NCBI RefSeq assembly: GCF_943733665.1
Contig: NZ_OX030782.1
Coordinates: forward strand, 392,001-456,000
Length of the DNA: 64,000 bases
Source: Aquimarina sp. Aq107
GTDB taxonomy: Bacteria > Bacteroidota > Bacteroidia > Flavobacteriales > Flavobacteriaceae
Direction of reading: 5' to 3'
The translations under genes and the position numbers were made by a program. How positions within the stretch are numbered: position 1 is the first letter of the stretch; every line of letters starts with the position of its first letter. Positions 9,005-18,471 of the stretch are shown here, in pieces. The notes beneath the pieces are model-generated. The model worked only from the letters and a program-made list of their open reading frames with translations. It was not told the DNA's origin and did no database searches.

Positions 9005-12000
9005 ATGGGAAAAAAAGATATAGCTATAATAGGAGTTGCAGGACGATTTCACGGATCAGATAATATTAATCAATTTTGGGAAAATTTATATAATTCAAAA
9101 GAACTATTTAAATTTTTTACCAAAGAAGAATTGTTAAAATTAGGAGTAGATAAATCAGTAATTTATGATTCAAAATTTGTTCCTGTAGATTCAATTGTAA
9201 ATAACGCAGAGAGTTTTGATTTCTCCTTTTTTGGTTACACCAAAGATGAAGCAAATTTGATGGATCCGCAAACCAGGGTTATGCATGAACTCGTATGGAC
9301 TGGATTAGAGGATGCGGGCTGTGATCCGTTTAAATATTCCGAAAATATAGGTTTGTTTTTATCTGCATCTAACAATTTAAGATGGGTAGCACATGCATTA
9401 ACTCAGAATACCGATGTAAATACTTTCTTTATTTCGCAAGTAACAAATAAAGAGTTTTTAAGTTCTTTAATATCCTATTCGTTAGATCTTAAAGGACCTA
9501 GTTATCATACTTCTACAGCTTGTTCAAGTTCTCTTACCTCTGTTCACTTGGCTTGCAGAAGTTTGTTAATGAGAGAATGCTCAATTGCAATTGCAGGTGG
9601 TATAAGTTTAAATTGTAAAAAGGACGTAGGGTATTTTCATAAAGAAGGAATGATAGAATCAATCGATGGACATTGTAAACCATTTGATAAGGATTCTACA
9701 GGAACTGTAGGAGGTAATGGTGGTGCTGTTGTTGTTTTTAAGAGATTAGAAGAAGCAATTAGAGATAAGGATAATATCTATGGCGTCGTTCGTGCTACAG
9801 CATCAAATAATGATGGTAAAAGAAAAGTAGGTTATACAGCTCCAAGTATTAAAGGACAGGTAGAATGTATCAATTTTGCACATAAAATGGCTAATGTCAC
9901 CCCTGATTCAATTTCATATATTGAAACTCATGGTACAGGGACAAAGTTGGGAGATCCTATTGAAATTTCAGCTTTGAATAGAGCCTTTAATAATAACAAC
10001 ACACATAGATGTGCAATTGGGTCAGTAAAATCAAATATAGGACATCTTGATGCGGCAGCAGGAATAGCAGGTTTTGTTAAAACTTGTCTTTCTTTAAAAA
10101 ACAAAAAAATACCAGCTTCTTTACACTTTAAAGAATCAAATCCTAAAATAAGCTTCAAATCAGGACCATTCTATGTTAATGATGAACTTAAAGATTGGCG
10201 TAGTCCTGATAATTCACCTCTTAGAGCTGGGGTTAGTAGTTTTGGAATTGGAGGAACCAATGTACATGTGATAATGGAAGAATATCCTTCTAAAAATCAA
10301 ATACAAAGTAAATCATTAAGGTCGAATCACATATTCCCTTATACAGCTAAAACACCTTCTGCACTGGAAAGAAACAAAAAAAACATTGAAAATTTTATTG
10401 AGGAATCCAGTAAAAATGATTTGCTAAATCTGTCCTATACATTAAGTAAGGGACGTAAACATTTTGATTATCGTAATTTTTTGATTGGTGGCGTTGATGA
10501 AAATGAGTTAGAAAAAAAGGAAGTATATAAATCAACGATTAAAAAGAACGCTAACAAAATAACTTTTTTATTTCCAGGACAAGGAAGTCAATATTTTGAA
10601 ATGGGAAGAGGACTCTATCACGAAGAACCTTTTTTCAAGTCAATTTTAGACAAAGGATTTAAGAAGTTAGAAGTTTTAACAAGCAAAAATTTTAAGTCAA
10701 TTCTAGGTATAGAAATAGACCAAAATGAAAATGATGAATTGATCAACGAAACACGTTATACACAACCTTTAATTTTTTTAATTGAGTATGCTTTGGCTAC
10801 CTATTTAAGATATCTAGGTATTGAGCCAACTTATATGATTGGTCATAGTCTGGGAGAATATGTTGCCGCTACAATTGCTGAGGTATTTCCTTTCGAGCAA
10901 GCTCTAGAAATTGTTGTAAAAAGAGCAGAACTTATGAATAGTGTTTCATCAGGTACAATGGTCTCTATAGGTGTATCTGCCAAAAAAGCTATTTCGTTTA
11001 TTGGAGAAGATCTTTCGATTGCAGCAATAAACTCATCGGACTCTTGCGTGATTTCAGGAAGAAATGAAAAAATACAGGAATGTATTCAATATTTAGAGAC
11101 AAATGATATTGACTACAAAATACTCAAAACATCCCACGCATTTCATTCAGATATGATGAATGGTATTTTATTTGAGTATGAAGAATTTTTGAAAAAGTTC
11201 TCTCTTTCAATTCCTACCATAGATTTTATTTCCAATCTTACAGGAAAACCAATAAAAAATGAAGAAGTAACTTCAACATCTTACTGGGTTAAACATCTTA
11301 GAGAAACGGTCCGTTTTTCTGAAGGATTAGAATACTTAAATAAAAAGGAAAACAATATTTTTATTGAAATCGGATCAGGAAAAACGCTAATACCTTATGT
11401 ACGACAAAAGGAAAATATTAGAAATCAAGAAATGTTGTATTTATTAAGACCTAAGAATGAAACAGTAAATGATACCTTTCATTTTACAAGTGCATTAGGA
11501 AGACTATGGAGCTATGGCGTTGAATTAGATTGGGAAAAGTATTTTGAAAATCAGGATGCAAGAATAATTTCTGCACCAACTTATAGTTTTGACAGTACCT
11601 GTTTGGATTATAAAGTTGATCCTTATTCTGGAATTCAAACGCTTGCTCAAAGAAAAAATCTTTTTAAAGATTGGTTCTACGAAAAAAACTGGAAAAAATC
11701 GAAACTAAATAAAGAGAAATCATTGGATAGCAAAGGATTTTTGATCCTTTCGAATAATAAGTCAAGCTCCGCATTACAAACAAAATTAGAAACTCAGGGA
11801 GATACCTGTTTAGAATTGTTTTGTCAAACAGATGCAAAAGAAGGAACAACTATTGATAGTGTGAAATCATTATTCGAAACTATAAATAAACAAGATACTT
11901 ACTTTAATAATATTGTATTAGATTTTTCTTTTGGAAATGATTTATCTCAATTAAGAAAGAATTTTACTTATTGTTTAAATATATGCAAGGAAATATTAGC

Positions 12001-13369
12001 ATATTATCCAGAGAAAAGAAAAAAAATAACACTTTTATCAGATTTTAACAATGAAGTATTAGGGGGAGAAAAACTTAATATTTCTGTATCCGTAATCAGT
12101 AGCCTTTTTAAAGTATTATCACAAGAAAACCCACATATATTATTTTCTGAATTAGATATTGTTGATAGATCAAATTCTTTTGAAGAAACAATTCAGGATA
12201 TTACAGAAGAGATAAAATATAATTTTCAAGATGTCAAAGTTGCTTATAGAAATAGATATAGATGGGTAGAGTTTTATGATAATATCGTATTGTCTTCTGA
12301 TAAAAAAATAAACCTAAGTGAAGAGAAAATATATCTAATAACTGGAGGTTTAGGGCATTTAGGATATACAATAGCATCTCATCTAAGTACAAAATATAAT
12401 GCTACAATAATTTTGACGGGGAGATCAGGAGTTCCATCAGAAAATACATGGGATACTTTTGTTATTAATTCGGAGTCAGAAGAAAGTTTGGTAAAAAAAG
12501 TAAAAAGATTAAAGAGTTTAAAGGAACAAAATCAAAAAATCCATTATTACCAAATGGATGTTTCTGATATGGAAGAAATGAAATCTGTAGTACAGATTAT
12601 AGAAAATAATGTTGGCAAAATTTCAGGAGTTATTCATGCAGCTGGAGTCATTGATAATTATTCCTTTAAACCTTTAGAAAATATAGATATAACTAATATC
12701 GAAACACATTTTAACCCTAAGGTAAATGGAACACTTAATCTTTACGAAAATTTTAAAGATAAGGAATTGGATTTTGTTTGGATCAGCTCAAGTCTTTCAT
12801 CAATATTAGGAGGATTAACTTATGGTTCTTATGCGGCTTCTAATAAATTTATCGACGCATTTATCGAAAATAACAAAGGATTATATAATTGGAAGTCCGT
12901 TAATTTAGACGGTTTAGGTAACAGAGCAATTAGAGATCATGAATTAATACAAATATTTGAAGAAACCTTAGTTTCAGATAATTATAATCAAACGATAATC
13001 AGCATAACTGATCCAAATAAGTTCAAGTTAGAGCCGAAAAAAGAAAGTAAAGAGGAGAAAGTAACCTTGATACAAGAAGATTATATGCCACCCGTCACTA
13101 AAACTCAAAAAGATTTATGTGAAATATGGGAATCTTTTTTCGGGTACAATCAAATAGGAATTACCAACAGTTTTTTTGATTTAGGAGGTGATTCTTTAAA
13201 AGCAATGACATTAGTAAAAAGAATTCAAAGAAAGTTTGATATAGAGATTAACTTATTGGATTTTTTTAATAAACCAAATATAGAAGAGCTTGCAAAAGAA
13301 ATAGATAGAGCAAAGAATATTTTAAGTCTGAAGAAGGAATCAACTAAGAAAAATAAAATCACTATTTAA
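9005..13369 (+). CDS. Type I polyketide synthase module KS-AT-KR-ACP (second copy)
   Basis: 1454 residues, same architecture as the PKS at 804-5243 and similar along its whole length. KS Cys173 in STACSSS, then ETHGTGT and NIGHL. AT Ser615 in GHSLGE with HAFHS, so malonyl-CoA is expected. KR with GGLGHLG and the Tyr in YAASN. ACP Ser1397 in GGDSL. No DH, ER or methyltransferase. It should extend the Ser-terminated chain by C2 and reduce it, giving a 4-amino-3,5-dihydroxypentanoate-type unit if the Ser call is right. The KR has HAAGVIDN where B-type KRs have LDD, so stereochemistry is open. The C-terminus is basic and ends KNKITI. The stop codon shares a base with the next start (TAATG), which implies translational coupling to the next NRPS. 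Confidence 0.95.
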   Translation: MGKKDIAIIGVAGRFHGSDNINQFWENLYNSKELFKFFTKEELLKLGVDKSVIYDSKFVPVDSIVNNAESFDFSFFGYTKDEANLMDPQTRVMHELVWTGLEDAGCDPFKYSENIGLFLSASNNLRWVAHALTQNTDVNTFFISQVTNKEFLSSLISYSLDLKGPSYHTSTACSSSLTSVHLACRSLLMRECSIAIAGGISLNCKKDVGYFHKEGMIESIDGHCKPFDKDSTGTVGGNGGAVVVFKRLEEAIRDKDNIYGVVRATASNNDGKRKVGYTAPSIKGQVECINFAHKMANVTPDSISYIETHGTGTKLGDPIEISALNRAFNNNNTHRCAIGSVKSNIGHLDAAAGIAGFVKTCLSLKNKKIPASLHFKESNPKISFKSGPFYVNDELKDWRSPDNSPLRAGVSSFGIGGTNVHVIMEEYPSKNQIQSKSLRSNHIFPYTAKTPSALERNKKNIENFIEESSKNDLLNLSYTLSKGRKHFDYRNFLIGGVDENELEKKEVYKSTIKKNANKITFLFPGQGSQYFEMGRGLYHEEPFFKSILDKGFKKLEVLTSKNFKSILGIEIDQNENDELINETRYTQPLIFLIEYALATYLRYLGIEPTYMIGHSLGEYVAATIAEVFPFEQALEIVVKRAELMNSVSSGTMVSIGVSAKKAISFIGEDLSIAAINSSDSCVISGRNEKIQECIQYLETNDIDYKILKTSHAFHSDMMNGILFEYEEFLKKFSLSIPTIDFISNLTGKPIKNEEVTSTSYWVKHLRETVRFSEGLEYLNKKENNIFIEIGSGKTLIPYVRQKENIRNQEMLYLLRPKNETVNDTFHFTSALGRLWSYGVELDWEKYFENQDARIISAPTYSFDSTCLDYKVDPYSGIQTLAQRKNLFKDWFYEKNWKKSKLNKEKSLDSKGFLILSNNKSSSALQTKLETQGDTCLELFCQTDAKEGTTIDSVKSLFETINKQDTYFNNIVLDFSFGNDLSQLRKNFTYCLNICKEILAYYPEKRKKITLLSDFNNEVLGGEKLNISVSVISSLFKVLSQENPHILFSELDIVDRSNSFEETIQDITEEIKYNFQDVKVAYRNRYRWVEFYDNIVLSSDKKINLSEEKIYLITGGLGHLGYTIASHLSTKYNATIILTGRSGVPSENTWDTFVINSESEESLVKKVKRLKSLKEQNQKIHYYQMDVSDMEEMKSVVQIIENNVGKISGVIHAAGVIDNYSFKPLENIDITNIETHFNPKVNGTLNLYENFKDKELDFVWISSSLSSILGGLTYGSYAASNKFIDAFIENNKGLYNWKSVNLDGLGNRAIRDHELIQIFEETLVSDNYNQTIISITDPNKFKLEPKKESKEEKVTLIQEDYMPPVTKTQKDLCEIWESFFGYNQIGITNSFFDLGGDSLKAMTLVKRIQRKFDIEINLLDFFNKPNIEELAKEIDRAKNILSLKKESTKKNKITI

Positions 13370-16300
13370 TGGAAGAGTTACTTAAAATATTGGCAAAAGA
13401 AGATATTAGCATTTCAGTTACTAATGAAAAGGAACTAGAATTAAATTATGATGGCGATTATATCGATGAAACCTTATTACAAGAAATAAGAAAATACAAA
13501 AATGACTTAATAGCGTATTTGAGTAAGTATAAAAAGGCGAATCAACATTGTACTATTCAACCAGTAAATGAAAGAACAAAATATAGAGCATCTTTTGGGC
13601 AAAAAAGAATATGGTTATTAAGTCAACACAAAGAAGGTTCTGCAGCTTACAACCTGTCTAATTTAAGAGAGATTAAGAATTGTGATACTCTAAAATTTAA
13701 AAAAGCACTAGAATGCTTGATTGAACGTCATGAATCACTAAGAACAGTTTTTAATCTTGGAGAAGATGGTCACTTATATCAACATATACAAGAACCCAAT
13801 GAAATAAAATCTTTTTTTGAATGTAGAGATTATAGAGATAAATCAGAAGAGGATATCAAAAATGAAATAAGGGAATATGCTAAAGTTCCATTTGATCTAA
13901 CTACCGGACCACTTTTTAAAGTGTACTTGTTTCAAAAGAATTCTGAAGATTATATCATGTATTATAATATGCATCACATTATTAGTGATGGTTGGTCACT
14001 GGATGTAGTTATTAATGACATGATGATTTTTTATAAATCACTGTTGAAAGAAGAAAAAGTGCAAGTAGAACCTTTATCAATTCAATATAAGGATTTTGCG
14101 TCATGGCAACTGGAATCTTTTGAGAATGGATCTTTGAATAAAGAAAGAGCATATTGGTTAGAAAGTCTTAAAGGGAACATTCCTTTATTAAACCTTTCTA
14201 AAACAAAAAAAAGACCAGAAGTAAAAACTTTTAATGGAGAAAAGTTACAAACCATCCTTAATATTGAAGTAACCAGTAAAATACGTGAATTCATAAAGGA
14301 ACATAAAGGAAGCACCTATTCATTTTTGTTAACTATGTGGAATATATTGTTATATAAATATACTGGTGAAAAAGAATTTGTCATAGGTGTTCCTGTTGCT
14401 GGGAGAGGACTGGAGGAGTTGGAAAATCAAATAGGATTTTATGTTAATACTATTCCGTTAAAAAATAGCGTAAATTCGGAAGATAGTTTTTTGGAAACAT
14501 TCAGTAGAATTAGTAAAAGAATGCTGGAAGGGATTTCAAATCAGATGTGTCCTTTAGATAAAATTATAGAAGATCTGAAGATTCCGAAGGATATAAGTAG
14601 AAACCCTTTGTTTGATATACTGTTGACATATCAAAATATCAGAAAAAAGAAAATTGAACCTGATCAGGAAATAGCGTTAGAAACTATAAAGCTTGATAAA
14701 ACAACAACTAATGCTAAGTTGGATTTGGATATTGATTTTCTGGAGCATCAAAATTACATAACTCTTGAGGTAACATATAATACGGATATATGCGAAGAGA
14801 ATTTTGTAAGAGAGTTGATAAAGCGTTTTAAAAAAGTAGTAGATTTTGTATTAGTTAATAATGAGTCGTATATAAAGGATATTAAGTACTTGTCGGATGG
14901 AGAAAGAACATTTTTAATAAATAAATTAAATCAAACAAATGAGAATTTTAATCTTGATCTCACCGTTCTGGATTTATTCAAAAAACAAGTAAAAAGTAAT
15001 CCAAATGCTATTGCTATTGCATACAATAATGGAACTTTAACCTTTGCAGAATTAGATAAGTTATCAAATCAATTGGCTAATGGTTTAAAGAAAGAATATG
15101 GAGTAGGTAAACTAGACGTAATAGCTATTTATTTGGAACAAGAAGAGCGGAGTGTTATTTCATTGTTAGGAATATTGAAACTAGGAGCAACCTATGTTTA
15201 TGTAGCACCTGAAATGCCACAAGAAAGGAAAGAATTTATTCTCAAAGATTCAAAAGCTAAATTAGTCATAACAGATGTTGAGTTTAAACCTGATATTAAT
15301 GATATTCATTTTTCGGGGGAAATATTTGTAATTGATGCAAATTTTGAGTCTTCCTGGGATACTTCGATAGTATATTCTATTTCTTCCAAAGAAATTCCAG
15401 CGTATCTTATTTATACGTCAGGTTCAACAGGAACTCCTAAAGGTGTAGTAGTTTCCCATGGCTCTCTTGTCAATTATTTGGAATGGGCTAGAATTTATTA
15501 TTCAGATAATGGAACGGTGAATCTTAGTTTTGGTCTATTTACATCATTGACCTTTGATCTTACTATAACTAGTTTGTTTTTACCTCTTGTTAGTGGAAAC
15601 ACATTGACAATATTTAAAGCTAAGGAAGGTGTTTCTACAAAGCTAGAAAAATATATTAATAGCAATATAGCCTGTATTAAATTAACACCAGCGCATATTG
15701 ATGTTTTAAATTTAATAGAAATACCAAATCAAAGTAGAATTTCGGTTGCGATTGTAGGTGGAGATACATTAAAACCCCATCATATCGGTATTTTGAAAAA
15801 TATCAATCCTGATATTAAAATTTATAATGAATATGGCCCTACAGAAGCTACCGTTGGCTGTGTGGTTAAAGAAATTACAAGTCAGAATGAAAAAATACTC
15901 ATAGGAAAACCTGTAGCAAATACCCAAATAATGATTTTATCAGAAGATCTGGAACTAATGCCTTTTGGAGAAGTTGGGGAAATTTGTATTGGCGGAGTAC
16001 AATTAGCACAAGGTTATCTAAACAAACCCAAACTTACCAAAGAAAAATTTGTTGTGAATCCATTCAATATAAATGAGAGATTATATAGAACAGGTGATTT
16101 GGGACGATGGTTACCAAATGAAAACATTGATTTTTTAGGAAGAGTGGATCATCAGGTGAAAATAAATGGCCATAGAATTGAAACAGGAGAGATCGAATCT
16201 GCTTTATTAGATATTTATAATATACAACAAGCTGTTGTTATTGCAGTTGAGAATAGCAACGGAACGTTACAATTGGTTGGATACTTAGTAAGTGATGATG

Positions 16301-16737
16301 AAATTGACCAACATGAGATTCAGAATGTTCTATCGAAGAAACTTCCAGAATATATGATTCCTAAAATTTATGTAAAGCTGGAAGAGATACCTTTAACCCA
16401 TAATGGAAAAATAGATCGAAAAGGGCTGCCAGATCCGGTTTTTGATATAGAATATGTACCTCCTTCAAGTCAAATGGAAAAAACAATTACAGAATTGTGG
16501 CAGGAAAATTTGAATATAGAAAAAATAGGAATCCATGATAATTTCTATAGTTTGGGAGGGGATAGTTTAAAAGCGATACGAATTAAAATAGAAATATATA
16601 ACAAGTTTGATATTGACTTTGAAATAGCAGAACTGTTCATGTACACCACAATCAAAAAACTTTCAGAAGAGATTGTTTCCAGGCAATTAAAAAAAGAAGA
16701 AACTCTAGGAGAAGTAGTAGATAAGGTAACGATCTAA
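13369..16737 (+). CDS. NRPS module (TubC-type dock)-C-A-PCP, predicted to load Asn
   Basis: 1122 residues, coupled to the preceding PKS through TAATG. N-terminal docking domain about 1-55; C domain with HHIISDG from His202; A domain with YTSGSTGTPKG, YRTGDLGRW and NGKIDRKG; PCP Ser1066 in GGDSLKA. Pocket residues by hand: D-L-T-K-I-G-E-V-G-K. The published Asn code is DLTKLGEVGK, so only position 299 differs and conservatively (Asp would be expected to show H322 and I330). L-Asn is therefore predicted. The C-terminus ends DKVTI, resembling the KITI and IIKI tails of the two PKS proteins. The next gene is a CmlA-type hydroxylase, which could hydroxylate the Asn held on this PCP. No epimerisation domain. 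Confidence 0.94.
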   Translation: MEELLKILAKEDISISVTNEKELELNYDGDYIDETLLQEIRKYKNDLIAYLSKYKKANQHCTIQPVNERTKYRASFGQKRIWLLSQHKEGSAAYNLSNLREIKNCDTLKFKKALECLIERHESLRTVFNLGEDGHLYQHIQEPNEIKSFFECRDYRDKSEEDIKNEIREYAKVPFDLTTGPLFKVYLFQKNSEDYIMYYNMHHIISDGWSLDVVINDMMIFYKSLLKEEKVQVEPLSIQYKDFASWQLESFENGSLNKERAYWLESLKGNIPLLNLSKTKKRPEVKTFNGEKLQTILNIEVTSKIREFIKEHKGSTYSFLLTMWNILLYKYTGEKEFVIGVPVAGRGLEELENQIGFYVNTIPLKNSVNSEDSFLETFSRISKRMLEGISNQMCPLDKIIEDLKIPKDISRNPLFDILLTYQNIRKKKIEPDQEIALETIKLDKTTTNAKLDLDIDFLEHQNYITLEVTYNTDICEENFVRELIKRFKKVVDFVLVNNESYIKDIKYLSDGERTFLINKLNQTNENFNLDLTVLDLFKKQVKSNPNAIAIAYNNGTLTFAELDKLSNQLANGLKKEYGVGKLDVIAIYLEQEERSVISLLGILKLGATYVYVAPEMPQERKEFILKDSKAKLVITDVEFKPDINDIHFSGEIFVIDANFESSWDTSIVYSISSKEIPAYLIYTSGSTGTPKGVVVSHGSLVNYLEWARIYYSDNGTVNLSFGLFTSLTFDLTITSLFLPLVSGNTLTIFKAKEGVSTKLEKYINSNIACIKLTPAHIDVLNLIEIPNQSRISVAIVGGDTLKPHHIGILKNINPDIKIYNEYGPTEATVGCVVKEITSQNEKILIGKPVANTQIMILSEDLELMPFGEVGEICIGGVQLAQGYLNKPKLTKEKFVVNPFNINERLYRTGDLGRWLPNENIDFLGRVDHQVKINGHRIETGEIESALLDIYNIQQAVVIAVENSNGTLQLVGYLVSDDEIDQHEIQNVLSKKLPEYMIPKIYVKLEEIPLTHNGKIDRKGLPDPVFDIEYVPPSSQMEKTITELWQENLNIEKIGIHDNFYSLGGDSLKAIRIKIEIYNKFDIDFEIAELFMYTTIKKLSEEIVSRQLKKEETLGEVVDKVTI

Positions 16738-16837
16738 ATCCAACTTTTACTTAAAAATCATTTTTAAACAATAAATAGTTAGCTGACCTATAGAAATATG
16801 GGGTGGTATCTTATTAAATAAAATCAAATAATTAATC

Positions 16838-18445
16838 ATGAGTGAAAATAGTAACAAAAAATCATATTTAAAGTTAAATGTAGCAATAGAAGCATTGATA
16901 GACAGGTGGTATGCTTGGTCTCATTTGGTTTCACCAGCAACTGCTGCTCTGAATATTAAAGAAAGACATATTAAAATAATGGAATCTTATATAAAGAATC
17001 CAAAAATTCATCAAGCAGCGGTTAAAAAGCCTGAAATGATGGGAGGCCCATTTATAGATTATGATGGCGGTAGAGTAGAAGAAATAAAAGAACTATTAGA
17101 AGAAACCAAAAAGAAAAGAACAAAATCTCTTGAATTGACTGAGGCCATTCATGGATTAAATGAATTGTTACAAAATGAGGCTGATGGACATTCTTTAGAT
17201 TCTTTGTATCCAAAAGTTCCCAACGAACTTAAAGGGCTTGTAGAACTTTATTATGATTTAAATAATCAACCTAATTTCAGGTTTTTTGAATCTTTATTAT
17301 ATAATACAGAATACTATGATCAGTCAACACAAACCATTTCTTTACAACTTGTAGACGCTGATGATTCAAGGTCTTTTGTACTTAGCACACCAAGATTAGA
17401 TGATAATCACTTATTACATCTGGATATACCTTTTAATAATAAGTTGATTGATGATTTATTCAGGATGAAAAGAATACCTGGAGATTATGAAAAAATAAAA
17501 GAAGATATAGGAATTAAACCTGATCAGGAAGAATTATTTGAAAGCCTTTTTACAGAAGAACCTCCTAAAAAATATGAAGGATATACCGGAAATGGAATCA
17601 GAACGAGATATTTTGGACATGCTTGTGTTCTGGTTGAAACTAATGAAATATCTATATTGGTGGATCCTGTTATTAGTTACGATGGCTATGAGACTGACGT
17701 TAACAGGTATACGGTTAATGATTTACCTGAAGTAATAGACTACGTGTTAATAACACATAATCATCAGGATCATGTATTGTTAGAAACCTTACTTCAATTA
17801 AGACATTGTATTAAGAATATTGTAGTTCCAAGTAGCGGAAAAGGAAACTTACAAGATCCTAGCCTTAAATTAATGTTTAAAGCTATAGGGTTTGATAATG
17901 TAATTGAATTGGATGATATGGAATCTGTTACACGTGATAAATGTGTTATTACTGGAATTCCTTTTTTGGGAGAACACAGTGATATAGATGTTCGATCAAA
18001 ACTTTCCTTTCATGTTTCATTACATAATGACTTCAAAGTGTTGTTTGTAGCTGATTCTTGTAATGTAGAACCCAAAGTATACGAAAGAGTTCATGAGGTT
18101 TTAGGAGATACAGATGTGATTTTCTTGGGAATGGAGTGTGATGGAGCACCATTGTCCTGGCTTTATGGACCTCTGATGTTTGAAAAATTAGAAAGATCAA
18201 AAGATCAATCTAGGAGATTAGCGGGTTGTGATTATGATCAGGGGATATCACTCATTAATATATTTAATCCTAAAAATGTATTTGTTTATGCCATGGGCTT
18301 AGAACCTTGGCTACAGTTTATTAGTTCTATAAAATATACCGATGAATCCAAGCCAATTATAGAATCAAACAGGTTAGTAGAAAAATGTATTGAACAAGGT
18401 AGAGATGCTGAAAGACTTTTTGGAGAGAAAACAATAGAATACTAA
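16838..18445 (+). CDS. CmlA-type di-iron beta-hydroxylase of PCP-bound amino acids (metallo-beta-lactamase fold)
   Basis: 535 residues. The N-terminal half (about 1-250) has no familiar motif; the C-terminal half is a metallo-beta-lactamase fold. His307, His309, Asp311 and His312 form HNHQDH, Glu379 lies in LGEHSD, and Asp406 lies in VADSC. CmlA of chloramphenicol biosynthesis, a di-iron monooxygenase of about the same length, uses H305, H307, D309, H310, E377 and D403; the offset of 2-3 residues along the whole site and the Glu in place of the usual hydrolase His argue for the oxygenase family rather than a hydrolase. Family members hydroxylate the beta carbon of an amino acid tethered to an NRPS carrier. 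The gene sits between the Asn module and the next NRPS, 26 bp upstream of the latter, so either PCP may be its substrate. Confidence 0.8.
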   Translation: MSENSNKKSYLKLNVAIEALIDRWYAWSHLVSPATAALNIKERHIKIMESYIKNPKIHQAAVKKPEMMGGPFIDYDGGRVEEIKELLEETKKKRTKSLELTEAIHGLNELLQNEADGHSLDSLYPKVPNELKGLVELYYDLNNQPNFRFFESLLYNTEYYDQSTQTISLQLVDADDSRSFVLSTPRLDDNHLLHLDIPFNNKLIDDLFRMKRIPGDYEKIKEDIGIKPDQEELFESLFTEEPPKKYEGYTGNGIRTRYFGHACVLVETNEISILVDPVISYDGYETDVNRYTVNDLPEVIDYVLITHNHQDHVLLETLLQLRHCIKNIVVPSSGKGNLQDPSLKLMFKAIGFDNVIELDDMESVTRDKCVITGIPFLGEHSDIDVRSKLSFHVSLHNDFKVLFVADSCNVEPKVYERVHEVLGDTDVIFLGMECDGAPLSWLYGPLMFEKLERSKDQSRRLAGCDYDQGISLINIFNPKNVFVYAMGLEPWLQFISSIKYTDESKPIIESNRLVEKCIEQGRDAERLFGEKTIEY

Positions 18446-18471
18446 TTCTTTAATTTAATTAAGATATAGAT

